Both the position numbers and the translations under genes were made by a program. This document shows, piece by piece, positions 34,298 to 43,243 of a DNA stretch of 56,746 nt. Within the stretch, counting starts at the first letter, position 1; each line of letters begins with the position of its first letter. Source of the DNA: CAYYJM01 sp964471755 (GTDB taxonomy: Bacteria > Planctomycetota > Planctomycetia > Gemmatales > Gemmataceae); assembly GCA_964471755.1 (NCBI GenBank), contig CAYYJM010000007.1:1-56746 (forward strand), in the 5' to 3' direction. The notes beneath the pieces were generated by a model, which was not told the origin of the DNA, did not search any database, and saw only the letters and a list, made by a program, of their open reading frames with translations.

Positions 34298-35371
34298 ATG
34301 CCGGTGCTGCGGGCAGCGAACTCGATCGAGGAGCTATCCTTGTTGCAGGCCATCGCGTCGGACCTCAGCGACGATGACGCCCTGGCGGTCTACTGCGACT
34401 GGCTGGAAGACCACGACGATCCGCGTGGCCCCTTCCTTCGAGACTTCCTCAAGGCGTTCGCGGAGAAACTCCCCCTGCCGCCGATCCCGACGGCGTTCTC
34501 CCCGGCGTGGTCGGAGGTACTCGGCCTGCCAATTCGCCGCCGACTGCGCAACGGCCTCGAGGCCAGCGAGCCGAAGATGATGAGATACCTGCGCGGAAAA
34601 TATCCCCAGGGCTTCACGGCATATGAACCCCATTTCAACGAGATCCTGCGGACCCTGCGGCCCGGGGTCTGTCTCGTCGCTGGCGAAGCTGCTCCGTTGG
34701 AGACATTCCCGGTCGGAACGACCCGCGCCGGGGGCTTGCCGGATCTTCCCATCGGGATGGCCTGGCCACATTTCCCTCCCTCGTCCCGGCTTCGGAGTTC
34801 GATGTTGCTCATCTATTTTCTGTTGCAGATCGACCTGGCCGAGGTGCGCGGAACCTTCGCCGATGGAGCCCTGCCGGAAAGCGGTCTGCTGAGTCTGTTT
34901 CAGTCCCAATCGTGCTTCCATGACGATGCACCTCCTGCAGTGTACTACTTCCCGCCTGGGACGCCCTTGCGCCGGTATTCTCCGCCGACCCCGAAGCCAC
35001 CCGGTTTCGACGAGACGATCCCGGCCGCCGTATCCCACCCGCTGATCTTGACCGATTCCCTGCAATCGCGGGGGGAACTGCCTCGTCTCGGGGAGAGAGA
35101 ACCAGGTCCGGACTACCTCGTCGAAGGGTATTATGACCAGCAGGAGCGCGATCGCTGGTTCTGCACCCGCTGGACGGAAGGGCTCGATAACTTCTGGGTC
35201 GCCGAGGGCCTCGAGGATCTGAACCTCACCGCACACCTCAAACTGTTCGAGTTTCCGTGTGATGCCATCCTGAACTGGAACTTCGGCGACGGCGGTCGCA
35301 TGCACCTCTACGTCCCGCCGGAAGACGCCCGCGAGGGGCGGTTCCATTCCGCCTTCTACTACGAAGTGTGA
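34298..35371 (+). CDS. TIGR02996 domain fused to a DUF1963 (YwqG-like) domain
   Basis: 357 residues. Residues 10-50 match the TIGR02996 motif (LLQAIASDLSDDDALAVYCDWLEDHDDPRG, given by position 15-44), a short N-terminal module described mainly from Gemmata-type planctomycetes and Sorangium. Residues 150-357 resemble DUF1963/YwqG: GGLPDLPIGMAWPHF, LLQIDLAEV, LLSLFQS and the C-terminal CDAILNWNFGDGGRMHLYVPPEDA. No signal peptide is seen, so it is probably cytoplasmic. AGGGGG precedes the ATG. The function of both domains is unknown. It is convergent with the small gene at 35387, with 15 bases between stops. Confidence 0.82.
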   Translation: MPVLRAANSIEELSLLQAIASDLSDDDALAVYCDWLEDHDDPRGPFLRDFLKAFAEKLPLPPIPTAFSPAWSEVLGLPIRRRLRNGLEASEPKMMRYLRGKYPQGFTAYEPHFNEILRTLRPGVCLVAGEAAPLETFPVGTTRAGGLPDLPIGMAWPHFPPSSRLRSSMLLIYFLLQIDLAEVRGTFADGALPESGLLSLFQSQSCFHDDAPPAVYYFPPGTPLRRYSPPTPKPPGFDETIPAAVSHPLILTDSLQSRGELPRLGEREPGPDYLVEGYYDQQERDRWFCTRWTEGLDNFWVAEGLEDLNLTAHLKLFEFPCDAILNWNFGDGGRMHLYVPPEDAREGRFHSAFYYEV

Positions 35372-35386
35372 GCGGCCGGAAACGGC

Positions 35387-35944
35387 TTACCGCTTCCCGT
35401 CTGCGGGTGTGATGCGGAACAGGACGGGAATCTCGCTGCGGAAGCCGAGGTCCTGCGTTCCCTGGCCCGCATCCAGGAGGAACACCGCCTCGCGCCGGCC
35501 GGCTTCGCGACAGCGAACCGTCACCAGTAGATACTGCAAACTCGTGCCATCGAGCCGGTCGCCGACGGCTCCCTTGCGGACGAGGTCGGCCGTGAACAAT
35601 CCTGCCGTGTCCGGTCCACTGCTGATGCGCAGACGCATCTGGCCTTTGGCTCCGGCGTCGTTGGCCACCTCGATGAGGAAGACGCCCTCCCGGCCCTGGA
35701 CCAGCTCGGCCGGGCCCTTGCCGCGAGCGACCTTGACCCGCGATTCCGGATTGATCCAGACGGCCAGCAGGATCTGATTCGTCAGGGCGTCACGCACCGC
35801 CGAGCGATCGCGGTCGGCGAGGGCCTGGCCCAGTCGTTTTCGCTCGGCGTCGGCCAGATGACCGCCGCGTCGCTGGAACTCGGCGAGGACGGCCTCAACG
35901 CCGGCCTGGAAGCTGGCCCACTCGGCATCCGGTTCACGTCGCAT
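35387..35944 (-). CDS. small protein resembling the N-terminal domain of the CehA-like protein
   Basis: 185 residues from ATG 35944, which has GGAG 8 bases upstream. There is no signal peptide. Residues 53-108 (QILLAVWINPESRVKVARG, PAELVQGREGVFLIEV, NDAGAKGQMRLRI) align by eye with residues 80-138 of the protein at 31501-34125 (KILDPLCVAAVSIGKDGKL, PELIEQGWRLALIKV, NHAGSTGTLRVDS). The function of this domain is not known. The C-terminal part (VTVRCREAGRREAVFLLDAG) suggests a second beta-rich unit. It is divergent from the zinc-ribbon membrane protein gene. Confidence 0.68.
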   Translation of the reverse strand: MRREPDAEWASFQAGVEAVLAEFQRRGGHLADAERKRLGQALADRDRSAVRDALTNQILLAVWINPESRVKVARGKGPAELVQGREGVFLIEVANDAGAKGQMRLRISSGPDTAGLFTADLVRKGAVGDRLDGTSLQYLLVTVRCREAGRREAVFLLDAGQGTQDLGFRSEIPVLFRITPADGKR

Positions 35945-36107
35945 GGTGGAGTCTCCGCGAAGAGGCATGACAGGTCGGAGTGTACCAGTACGCCCGGCGA
36001 AGGGAAGCGGATTCTCGGCTGCCAATCAGCCCCCTGGATTCCCGCCCCCGATGCGCGATAGAATGCCAGGATACCCTCGCATCCTGGCGTCGGCTCCTGG
36101 AGCGACC

Positions 36108-37994
36108 ATGACGATCAAGTTCGACTGTCCCAACTGCCTTCGCAAGCTGAGCGTCAAGGACGAGCTGGCCGGCAAGAAGGGCAAATGTCCCGGCTGCCAG
36201 AAGAACGTTCTGATCCCCGCCGCCACGACCCAGCGGACGGCGAACCCTGCCGCCACGCCGGCACGCACTCCCGAACCCGCCGAGCCGCCCCTGCCACCCC
36301 TGCCGCCACCGCCTTCGGTCGATGGCCCCGAACGCTCCCAGGAGGAAATCGACGCCGCGGCCATGGACGCCCTGTTCGAGAAGCCGGCCGAGGACGCCCC
36401 CCCTGATGAGATCACCTTCGACTGCCCGATGTGCGGTGAGAAGATGACCGTCAGCGCTGAACTGGCCGGCAAGCGCGAACAGTGCCGCGAGTGCCGACGT
36501 ATTGTCAAGGTGCCTAACCTGGAAGAGAAGAAGCCGAAGGACTGGCGCGAGATGGACCGCCAGGCCCCGCCGCCACCGACCGGCGAGGGTACTCCCGAGG
36601 ACCAACTCGGCGCGACCACGACCACCGGCGTCAGCCAGGAGGGCAAGGAAGAGTTCGACCTGATCCCTCGACGTGAGAAGCCCATCCCTTTCGGGGATCG
36701 CGTCCTGCCGTACGTTCTCAACTCGCTCATCGGTCTGCTTGTTCTCGGCCTTACCTGGGGAGCGCTTGGCTGGTGGTCCACCGGCTACGAGCAGCAACTG
36801 TTCGCGACGGTGACGGCGGCGATGGAAGGCGAGGCGGGCAAGAAACTGGGCCGCGAGGGCGTCGCCGCACTGCGCATCGGTATGGCGGAGTATCACTTCC
36901 GCCGAAAGGCGGCGGACTCCGCCGAGAAGGGGCGGGCGCAGCTCGAGGCGGCCCTGGCGGGTGTATCCGCCGGCTCAGGTCATGGCGACAAGGAGCGCGA
37001 TCTGGTGCTGATCGATCTGGCTCACGCGGTTCTCGATCACGCGGCCGAGAAAGCGGACCCGGCCGTCGAGCGCGGCGAAAAGCTCAGCCTCGACGAGGCC
37101 CAGAAGATCCTCGTAGGAGCCTTTCGATCGATGAGCATTCCCGAGGCGAAGCAGGAGGCGATACGCCAGATCGGTCGGCGACTGCTTGCGATGGGCTATC
37201 CCGAGCGAGCCCTGGCCCTGGCCAGCCTCAGTTCCTCGACGCCGGCCGACCGGGCCGAGGCACAGGCGATCGTCGGCCTGGCTCTGTTCGCCACGGATCG
37301 AAAGGAGATGGCGACCCAGGCGGTCAATCTCGCCCTGGAACCGTTCGGCGGTAGCGATCGTCCCCTGGTCGGCGTGGCCGTTCTCGTGCTGGCCGAGTTG
37401 ACCGGACGACCGGCACCCGAGGTCCGCACCGGCTTGCTCGACGAGAAGAATAACGGGACCGTTGCCCGCGCCGAGGTGCTGGCCCGATCCGGCAAACTCG
37501 ACGAGGCCCGCGCTCAGGCGGCCAGCGTGCAGCACAATGACAAGGTCCGTCTGCGATCGCTGATCGCCATCGCCGCCGTCGGAGAGGCCCCGGACATCGA
37601 CGCGGCCGTGCGTCAACTCGAAGCCCTGCGTCGCGATCCCAACCTGTCCGCCTGGCTGCCCTATCGGCTGGTGCAGATCGCCGCGGAGGCCCGGTTGTCG
37701 GCCGAGCGTCTGCGGGCGATCGCTGGCCTGGTCAACGATCGCGACCTGCGGGCGCGAGCCGGTCTGCTGGCCCTGCGGCAGGAACTGGCCAGCGCCACCG
37801 GTGTGCTGCCCGCCCCTGGTGCCGAGGTCGAGAAGCTCGACGCGAAGAGCGTCGGCCGACTGCTGGCACTGGAATTTCTCTGCCGACACAACACGACGAT
37901 GAACTCTTCGTGGGGTAATGACATCCAAGGATGGGAGGAGCCGGCTCGGGCCTTTGGGGCGCTGGGCATACTCCAGGGGCGTCATGCGCCTTGA
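36108..37994 (+). CDS. zinc-ribbon membrane protein with helical repeat region
   Basis: 628 residues. Two zinc ribbons precede a Pro-rich linker and a membrane segment: C7/C10/C27/C30 and C106/C109/C126/C129. A single transmembrane helix lies at about 200-223. The C-terminal 400 residues are alpha-helical and Ala-rich with TPR/HEAT-like character. The likely topology has the ribbons inside and the helical part outside. The ATG at 36108 has GGAG 5 bases upstream; the frame is open from 35943 but without a better start. It heads a plus-strand run with two TPR-type genes and trmB. Such MJ0042-type ribbons are common in planctomycetes. No function is established. Confidence 0.76.
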   Translation: MTIKFDCPNCLRKLSVKDELAGKKGKCPGCQKNVLIPAATTQRTANPAATPARTPEPAEPPLPPLPPPPSVDGPERSQEEIDAAAMDALFEKPAEDAPPDEITFDCPMCGEKMTVSAELAGKREQCRECRRIVKVPNLEEKKPKDWREMDRQAPPPPTGEGTPEDQLGATTTTGVSQEGKEEFDLIPRREKPIPFGDRVLPYVLNSLIGLLVLGLTWGALGWWSTGYEQQLFATVTAAMEGEAGKKLGREGVAALRIGMAEYHFRRKAADSAEKGRAQLEAALAGVSAGSGHGDKERDLVLIDLAHAVLDHAAEKADPAVERGEKLSLDEAQKILVGAFRSMSIPEAKQEAIRQIGRRLLAMGYPERALALASLSSSTPADRAEAQAIVGLALFATDRKEMATQAVNLALEPFGGSDRPLVGVAVLVLAELTGRPAPEVRTGLLDEKNNGTVARAEVLARSGKLDEARAQAASVQHNDKVRLRSLIAIAAVGEAPDIDAAVRQLEALRRDPNLSAWLPYRLVQIAAEARLSAERLRAIAGLVNDRDLRARAGLLALRQELASATGVLPAPGAEVEKLDAKSVGRLLALEFLCRHNTTMNSSWGNDIQGWEEPARAFGALGILQGRHAP

Positions 37995-38032
37995 CCGCTC
38001 ATCCATTTCATCCGGGCTTCGAGGGGGTTGAG

Positions 38033-41000
38033 ATGAATCTCCGGCTACTACGCCTTCTGTTCCTGGTCGCGTTCCTCTGCCCGCTGGTCGATGCCCAGCA
38101 GGGGACGGGCGACGGCGACGAGATGCGCTTCGTCGAGGCCATGCGCAAGGGCGGCTACGGCGATCTGGCCCTGCAATACCTGGAAGGGCTGAAGAAGAAG
38201 CCAATCTCGAAGGAACTGGCCAGCGAGTTGCCCGTCGAGATCGCCCGGACACGACTCAGCCTGGCGGCCGACGAGGCTGACAGCGCCAAGAAGCAGGCCA
38301 CCTACGCCGAGGTGCGCGGCGAGTTGGCCAAGTTCCTCAAGGCGAATCCGGCCAGCCGACTGGCTCCCGAGGTGGAGCTGAACATCGCCGAGGTCGCGGT
38401 CCTGCAAGCGCGGGCGGCCCTGACCCAGGCGATCATGCTCGACGAGGGCGATTCGCAGGAGACGGCCGAACGCAAGAAGGCCCGCGAATTGCTCGGCCAG
38501 GCCGGCAAGGAACTCGTCGGCGTGCAGAAGAAGCTGGCCGAGAAGCTGATGGCCCTGCCCGAGCCGACGACGCCGGCCGAGAAGGCTCAGAAGGCCCGAC
38601 TGGAACAGACCGAATTGCAGGCCCGCTTCAACATCGCCATGAACTACTTCAACCAGGCCCAGTCGTACGCCCGACTCGGCGATCGCAAACTGTTGCTCGA
38701 ACGCGGTGATCGCGTGGCGGAGTGTGTCAAGGCGCTGGAGGAGTTCGTCGGTCTGCCGCCGACCAATCCGATCAAGTGGAACGCCCTGGCCTGGCTGGGG
38801 CGCTGTCTGCACGAGCAAGGCGAACTGGTCAAGGCCCGGCAGCGCTTCGCCGAGGTGCTGTCGATCAGCGGTCGTACGCCGGCGGCCTACGAGGCCGGTC
38901 GGCTGGCTCAGTATTTCCGGCTGCTGGTCATCGATGAGAAACCCGAGGCGGGCGAGAAACAGCAGGAGTTGATCGAGAACGGAGCGACCCTCTGGCTGCG
39001 AAGCTACCCGCGCCTGGTCAACACGCCGGAAGGCTGTGGCGTTCGCTATCTGCTGGCCAAGTACGTCATCAACCGGGCGGCGGCGGCCAAGACCGAGAAG
39101 GACAAGACCACCTACCTGGCTCATGCCCGACGCATCCTGACGAGCATCGAGGCGACCGAGAACGACTTCACCGACCGGGCGCGGCGCAAGAAGATCCAGA
39201 TCATCCGCGAGCAGGGCGGCTTCACCAAGGATATCGCCGAGCTGAAGACGTTCGAGGATTGCTACGTCCGCTCGCAGTACGAGCAGTACGAGATGGAGAA
39301 GGAGGCCGAGAAGCTCAAGGAGACCGAGTTGGAGGCGGCTCGCAAGAAACGCCTGGAGACGATCTGTGCCGTCCTCGATCGCGGCCTGAAGATGCCCGAT
39401 GCCAAGGACAAGGCCAACATCCATGAGGTGAACAACGCCCGGACGATGCTGGCCTTCTACTACCTCAACGAGAAGAAGTACGACGACTGCATCCGCATCG
39501 GCGAGAACTTCGCCCGCAACGACCCGCGCACGGGGCAGGCGATCAAGGCGGCCGCCTACGCTCTGCAGGCCTACTCGCAGAAGGAGAAGGATCCCGAGTC
39601 GCTCAAGAAGATGGTCGATTTCGCGACGTACTGCAAGGAGCGCTGGAAGAAGGAGTTGCCCGGCAACCTGGCCCGGCATCAGCTTGCTCTGGTTCACCTC
39701 GCCGGCGGCAAGGCCGAGGAGGTCATCACCGAACTGGAGGGTCTGACCCTGGACTATCCGGCCTACGCGGCGACGCAGCTACTGCTGGTCGATACGGCGA
39801 GCAATCTCTCGCGAGCCGACGTGGACAAGGCCGCCTTCTACCGCGGCAAGATGATGGCCGCCCTGGAACGGGTCAAGGAACCAGCCAGTGACGACGGCCG
39901 ACAGATGCAGGCGTACTTCCTCATCCGCTGCCGCCTGGCCGACGAGATGTTCAACGCCAAGGACTACCCCCGGATGGAGGCCATCGCCGGGCCACTGGAG
40001 AAGACCCTGCCCACGGTGACGTTCGAGGAGGACAAGGCCAAGAACGGTGAGATGCAGACCTACTTCGGCAACCGCCTGGCGATGATCCACGCCTACTCCG
40101 CGTTTGGCCGGGCCAACGAGGCGATGGGCAAGAACGAGTTGCCCAAGGTCGGCGAGATTCTCGATCCGATCGTGAATGGCATCATCGCCAAGAAGATGGA
40201 CGTCCTCAAGAGCAACATCAACCTGGCCAACGCCATCCTCAACCTGGAAATGCGGGCGAGCATCCAGCAGGGGGCGCTGGATCGGACGCGCAAGGCGGTG
40301 CAGGCGTTTCAGACGCTCAACGACGAGGGCGGCGACATCCCGCCGGTGCTGCGTCAACTCGTCGGCCTGATCCGCACCCAGGTCGAGGATCTGCAGAAAA
40401 AGGGGAACGAGGCGGCGCTCGACAAGGCGAAGACGGGCTTCTCGGCCATTCTCGATGACCTGACGAAGAAGCAGAAGACGGTCAACCCGGAGTTCCAGCT
40501 CCTGCTGTCGGCCTGCTACACGAGCATGGCTCTGTACGACAAGTCGGTCGAGGTGTTGCAGAAGATCCCAGCCCCGCCGGCGGAGACGCCGGAGGAGGAC
40601 CGCGCGGTGAAGATTTACCGCGAGGCCCAGATCCAGACCATCCGGGCCCAGCGTCTGGCGAAGAAGTTCGAGGACGCCAACGCGGCCATGAAGGTCATCA
40701 TGGGCGACAAGGACAAGGTCGGGTGGGGCCGCAAGAATCTCGGAGCGCTGAAGGAGCAGACCTATCTGTACCTGGACCAGGAGGACTTCGCCTCGGCAAA
40801 CAGCGTCGCCTCGCAGGTGAGTGGAGCCCTGGCCAAGCCGGCCGAACGCGGCGACGCTCGCATCCAGGCGGAGTACATCGAGGCGTACTACAACATGGTC
40901 TACAGCCTGGTTCGGCTGGGCACCTCCCAGAAGAGCGCAGCCGAGAGGAAGCGCGTCCTGGAGAACGCCGCCAAGGCCGTCTCCGACCTGGAGAAACGCT

Positions 41001-41098
41001 ATCCCGAGTTCGGTGGTCCGGTGAAGGCCAAGCAGTTCCGCGATCTGCTCGCCAGCGATCCCGAGATCCAGAAGGCTTACGACGACCTGAAGAAGTAA
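38033..41098 (+). CDS. large secreted TPR-type protein
   Basis: 1021 residues. The signal peptide MNLRLLRLLFLVAFLCPLVDA starts at ATG 38033, preceded by GAGGGGG with 5 bases spacing. The rest is almost wholly alpha-helical with TPR-like motifs (for example ALAWLGRCLHEQGELVKARQ near 255-275 and NNARTMLAFYYLNEKKYDDC near 465-485), and many Lys/Glu-rich helices. No catalytic motif is seen. It is probably a periplasmic scaffold. It starts 39 bases after the zinc-ribbon gene and is followed by a hairpin and a smaller TPR-type gene; the three may form a complex. Function unknown. Confidence 0.78.
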   Translation: MNLRLLRLLFLVAFLCPLVDAQQGTGDGDEMRFVEAMRKGGYGDLALQYLEGLKKKPISKELASELPVEIARTRLSLAADEADSAKKQATYAEVRGELAKFLKANPASRLAPEVELNIAEVAVLQARAALTQAIMLDEGDSQETAERKKARELLGQAGKELVGVQKKLAEKLMALPEPTTPAEKAQKARLEQTELQARFNIAMNYFNQAQSYARLGDRKLLLERGDRVAECVKALEEFVGLPPTNPIKWNALAWLGRCLHEQGELVKARQRFAEVLSISGRTPAAYEAGRLAQYFRLLVIDEKPEAGEKQQELIENGATLWLRSYPRLVNTPEGCGVRYLLAKYVINRAAAAKTEKDKTTYLAHARRILTSIEATENDFTDRARRKKIQIIREQGGFTKDIAELKTFEDCYVRSQYEQYEMEKEAEKLKETELEAARKKRLETICAVLDRGLKMPDAKDKANIHEVNNARTMLAFYYLNEKKYDDCIRIGENFARNDPRTGQAIKAAAYALQAYSQKEKDPESLKKMVDFATYCKERWKKELPGNLARHQLALVHLAGGKAEEVITELEGLTLDYPAYAATQLLLVDTASNLSRADVDKAAFYRGKMMAALERVKEPASDDGRQMQAYFLIRCRLADEMFNAKDYPRMEAIAGPLEKTLPTVTFEEDKAKNGEMQTYFGNRLAMIHAYSAFGRANEAMGKNELPKVGEILDPIVNGIIAKKMDVLKSNINLANAILNLEMRASIQQGALDRTRKAVQAFQTLNDEGGDIPPVLRQLVGLIRTQVEDLQKKGNEAALDKAKTGFSAILDDLTKKQKTVNPEFQLLLSACYTSMALYDKSVEVLQKIPAPPAETPEEDRAVKIYREAQIQTIRAQRLAKKFEDANAAMKVIMGDKDKVGWGRKNLGALKEQTYLYLDQEDFASANSVASQVSGALAKPAERGDARIQAEYIEAYYNMVYSLVRLGTSQKSAAERKRVLENAAKAVSDLEKRYPEFGGPVKAKQFRDLLASDPEIQKAYDDLKK

Positions 41099-41114
41099 GC
41101 CGAGACCAGAATCC

Positions 41115-41151
41115 TCGGGTGGGCCGAGTTGCCAGGCGAACGCCCACCCGA
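41115..41151. repeat. hairpin after the large TPR gene
   Basis: 10-base perfect arms (41115-41124 and 41142-41151), 16 bases after the stop codon. It shares GGGTGGGCCGAG with the repeat at 55990. No U tract follows. Confidence 0.6.
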
Positions 41152-41211
41152 CCTGTGAGGAAATAAGGACGCCCTTCCCCGTATTCATCGGCCTTGCCGG
41201 AGATTCATTCC

Positions 41212-42363
41212 ATGCGTCGGATCGTGACTCTGCCGTTACTGGTGTTCGTCGTGGGCAGTCTGGTGCCGGCCTCCCTGTTTGGGCAAGCCGGCAAGGAGCC
41301 GGAGGTTCAGGCCACCCTTTATGTGTTCGATGCCACCACGGGCAAGGAGGTGTCGGTCGATGGCATCGTCGTCGAGGAGAGCGTGGCCGGCGTCAAACTG
41401 AAGTCCGGGGCGATGACGAAGCTGATCCCGGCCATGGACATCCGTCAAGTGACCTACAAGACCAAGGTGCCGGCCCTGACCTTCCGGTCCGCCTTCTCGA
41501 CTGAGGACAAGGGACTCGTCGCGGACCAGCGCCTGGAGAAGCGACTTGAATACCTGGACGACGCCCTGCGCAAGTTCAAGGATCTACAGAAGGAAGTCAA
41601 GGACGTGCCGCAGGCCGAGCGCTACATCAACTTCAAGGTCGCCGAGGTTCAGGCCGAGATTGCCCGGGCGGACAAGACCAAGATCGGTGACGCGGTCAAG
41701 GCCCTGGAGGAGTTTCGGACCAATTACGGTCGGAGCTGGCAGCTCATCCCGACGATGAAGCATCTGGCCGAACTGCAAGAACTGAAGGGCGACCTGGAGG
41801 CGGCCGGCAAGGTGTACGAGGAACTGGCCGACATGCCCGACGCCCCGGCCGACGTCAAGCAGACGGCCCAGATGCTGATGGCCCAGATGCTCCTGCGAGC
41901 CAAGAAGTACAAGGAAGCCGAGAACCGTCTCGTCCTGGCCCGGGCTCGACTTCAGCCGAACGACACGCAACGGCCAAAGATCACCGTCATGATCTGTCAA
42001 TCGCAGATGTTGCAGGGCAAACTCGACGGTGTCGAGAAGGAACTGACGGCCGCCCTGACCGCGACCCAGGACGGCCTGTTGCAGGCCGTGGGGCACAACT
42101 GTCTGGGCGACTACTTCCTGGCCAAGAAGCAGGACGAGGCCGCCTTCTGGGAATATCTCAAGGTCCACCTGATGTACACCCAGGATCGCACCGAGCATGC
42201 CCGCGCGGTCTATCGGCTGTCGAAACTGTTCGACTCGGTCCAGAAGGATCCGATCCGGGCCGAGGAGATGCGAGCGCAACTGCTCAGCGACAAGGACTTC
42301 CTCGGTACCGAATGGCAGGAGAAGGCCAAGGCCGAGAGCCCCAAGCCGATGACGATGCCATGA
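41212..42363 (+). CDS. secreted TPR-type protein
   Basis: 383 residues. ATG 41212 begins a signal peptide (LPLLVFVVGSLVPASLFGQ). Residues 30-100 are beta-rich (ATLYVFDATTGKEVSVDGIVV), followed by TPR-like helices to the end (FKVAEVQAEIARADK, LAELQELKGDLEAAGKVYEELA, QMLLRAKKYKEAENRL). It resembles other planctomycete periplasmic TPR proteins. Its stop overlaps the trmB start (ATGA), so the two are translationally coupled even though one is exported and the other acts on tRNA. Function unknown. Confidence 0.76.
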   Translation: MRRIVTLPLLVFVVGSLVPASLFGQAGKEPEVQATLYVFDATTGKEVSVDGIVVEESVAGVKLKSGAMTKLIPAMDIRQVTYKTKVPALTFRSAFSTEDKGLVADQRLEKRLEYLDDALRKFKDLQKEVKDVPQAERYINFKVAEVQAEIARADKTKIGDAVKALEEFRTNYGRSWQLIPTMKHLAELQELKGDLEAAGKVYEELADMPDAPADVKQTAQMLMAQMLLRAKKYKEAENRLVLARARLQPNDTQRPKITVMICQSQMLQGKLDGVEKELTAALTATQDGLLQAVGHNCLGDYFLAKKQDEAAFWEYLKVHLMYTQDRTEHARAVYRLSKLFDSVQKDPIRAEEMRAQLLSDKDFLGTEWQEKAKAESPKPMTMP

Positions 42364-43175
42364 GTACGCCCGAAGAAGGACGCCGACCGCGCGGCAAGAA
42401 ACCGGATCGGCCGCGCCGGCAGATCGAACGCGAGTTCGGCGTCCCCATCGCCGGGGAGATTCTCGACCCGGCCCGGTGGACACACGTCGCCGCCCTGAAG
42501 CACCTGCCGGAAGTCGGTCCGCTCGACCTGCCGGCGATCTTTGGCCGATCGGCTCCGCTCATCGTGGACATCGGTTGTGGCAATGGCCGATTCCTGCTCG
42601 GCAGCGCTGTTTGGCGGCCGACCTTCGACCATCTCGGTACTGATGTTCTGCCGGTCGTTATCCGCTACGCCACGCGGCGGACGAATCAGCGTGGTCTGAC
42701 GAATCTCCGCTTCGCCGTGGTCGATGGTCAGCATCTGGTGCGTGAACTATTGCCGCCCGGTTCGACGACCGAGGTTCACTGCTACCATCCGCAGCCGTTC
42801 TACGACCCGGCGAAGGTGGGCCTCCGGCTCATCACGCCGGAGTTCCTGGCGCAGGTCCATCGCGTCCTCGTTCCGGGTGGTCAGTTCTTCATCCAGACGG
42901 ACAACCCGGGTTACTGGCGGTACATCCGCGAGGTGGTGCCGTACTTCTTCGATTTTCACGAACGGATTGGCCGGTGGGCGGACGCGCCGAAGGGACGGAC
43001 ACGGCGTGAGATCCTGGCCCTGCGTCGCGGCCTGCCGATCTTCCGCGGCCACGGCACGGCGAAGCCGGGCTTGAGCGTGGCGGAGGCTCAGATGCTGGCC
43101 GAGACGCTCCCGCCGCCGGCGTTCGACGCCGACCGGCGGTTGCAACAACTGGACCGAGAGGAAGGCATTCTCTAG
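42360..43175 (+). CDS. trmB: tRNA (guanine-N7-)-methyltransferase
   Basis: 271 residues, SAM-dependent methyltransferase of the TrmB family, which makes m7G at position 46 of tRNA. Motif I is VDIGCGNGRFLLG (about 79-91). The family segment normally read as PDPWPKKRH is here CYHPQPFYDP, so the substrate region has diverged. ALxxGGxFxxxTD-type LVPGGQFFIQTDN is present. The ATG at 42360 overlaps the upstream TGA. The frame could start at 42312, but the overlap and homology favour 42360. A REP-like element follows 12 bases after the stop. Because of the changed motif, a related class I methyltransferase of different specificity is possible. Confidence 0.8.
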   Translation: MSTPEEGRRPRGKKPDRPRRQIEREFGVPIAGEILDPARWTHVAALKHLPEVGPLDLPAIFGRSAPLIVDIGCGNGRFLLGSAVWRPTFDHLGTDVLPVVIRYATRRTNQRGLTNLRFAVVDGQHLVRELLPPGSTTEVHCYHPQPFYDPAKVGLRLITPEFLAQVHRVLVPGGQFFIQTDNPGYWRYIREVVPYFFDFHERIGRWADAPKGRTRREILALRRGLPIFRGHGTAKPGLSVAEAQMLAETLPPPAFDADRRLQQLDREEGIL

Positions 43176-43187
43176 CCGGCGGTCCTT

Positions 43188-43221
43188 CTTCATTTAGCCG
43201 CCGGCTTGCCGGCGGTCTTCG
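43188..43221. repeat. REP-like 34-bp element (second copy)
   Basis: Exact reverse complement, over 34 bases, of positions 26-59. The palindromic core is at 43199-43216. An extra partial copy (GCCGGCGGTCC-TTC) precedes it at 43175-43190. It lies 12 bases after the trmB stop and 22 bases before the next start. Confidence 0.85.
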
Positions 43222-43243
43222 TCGCGAATCAAGGACCACATCC

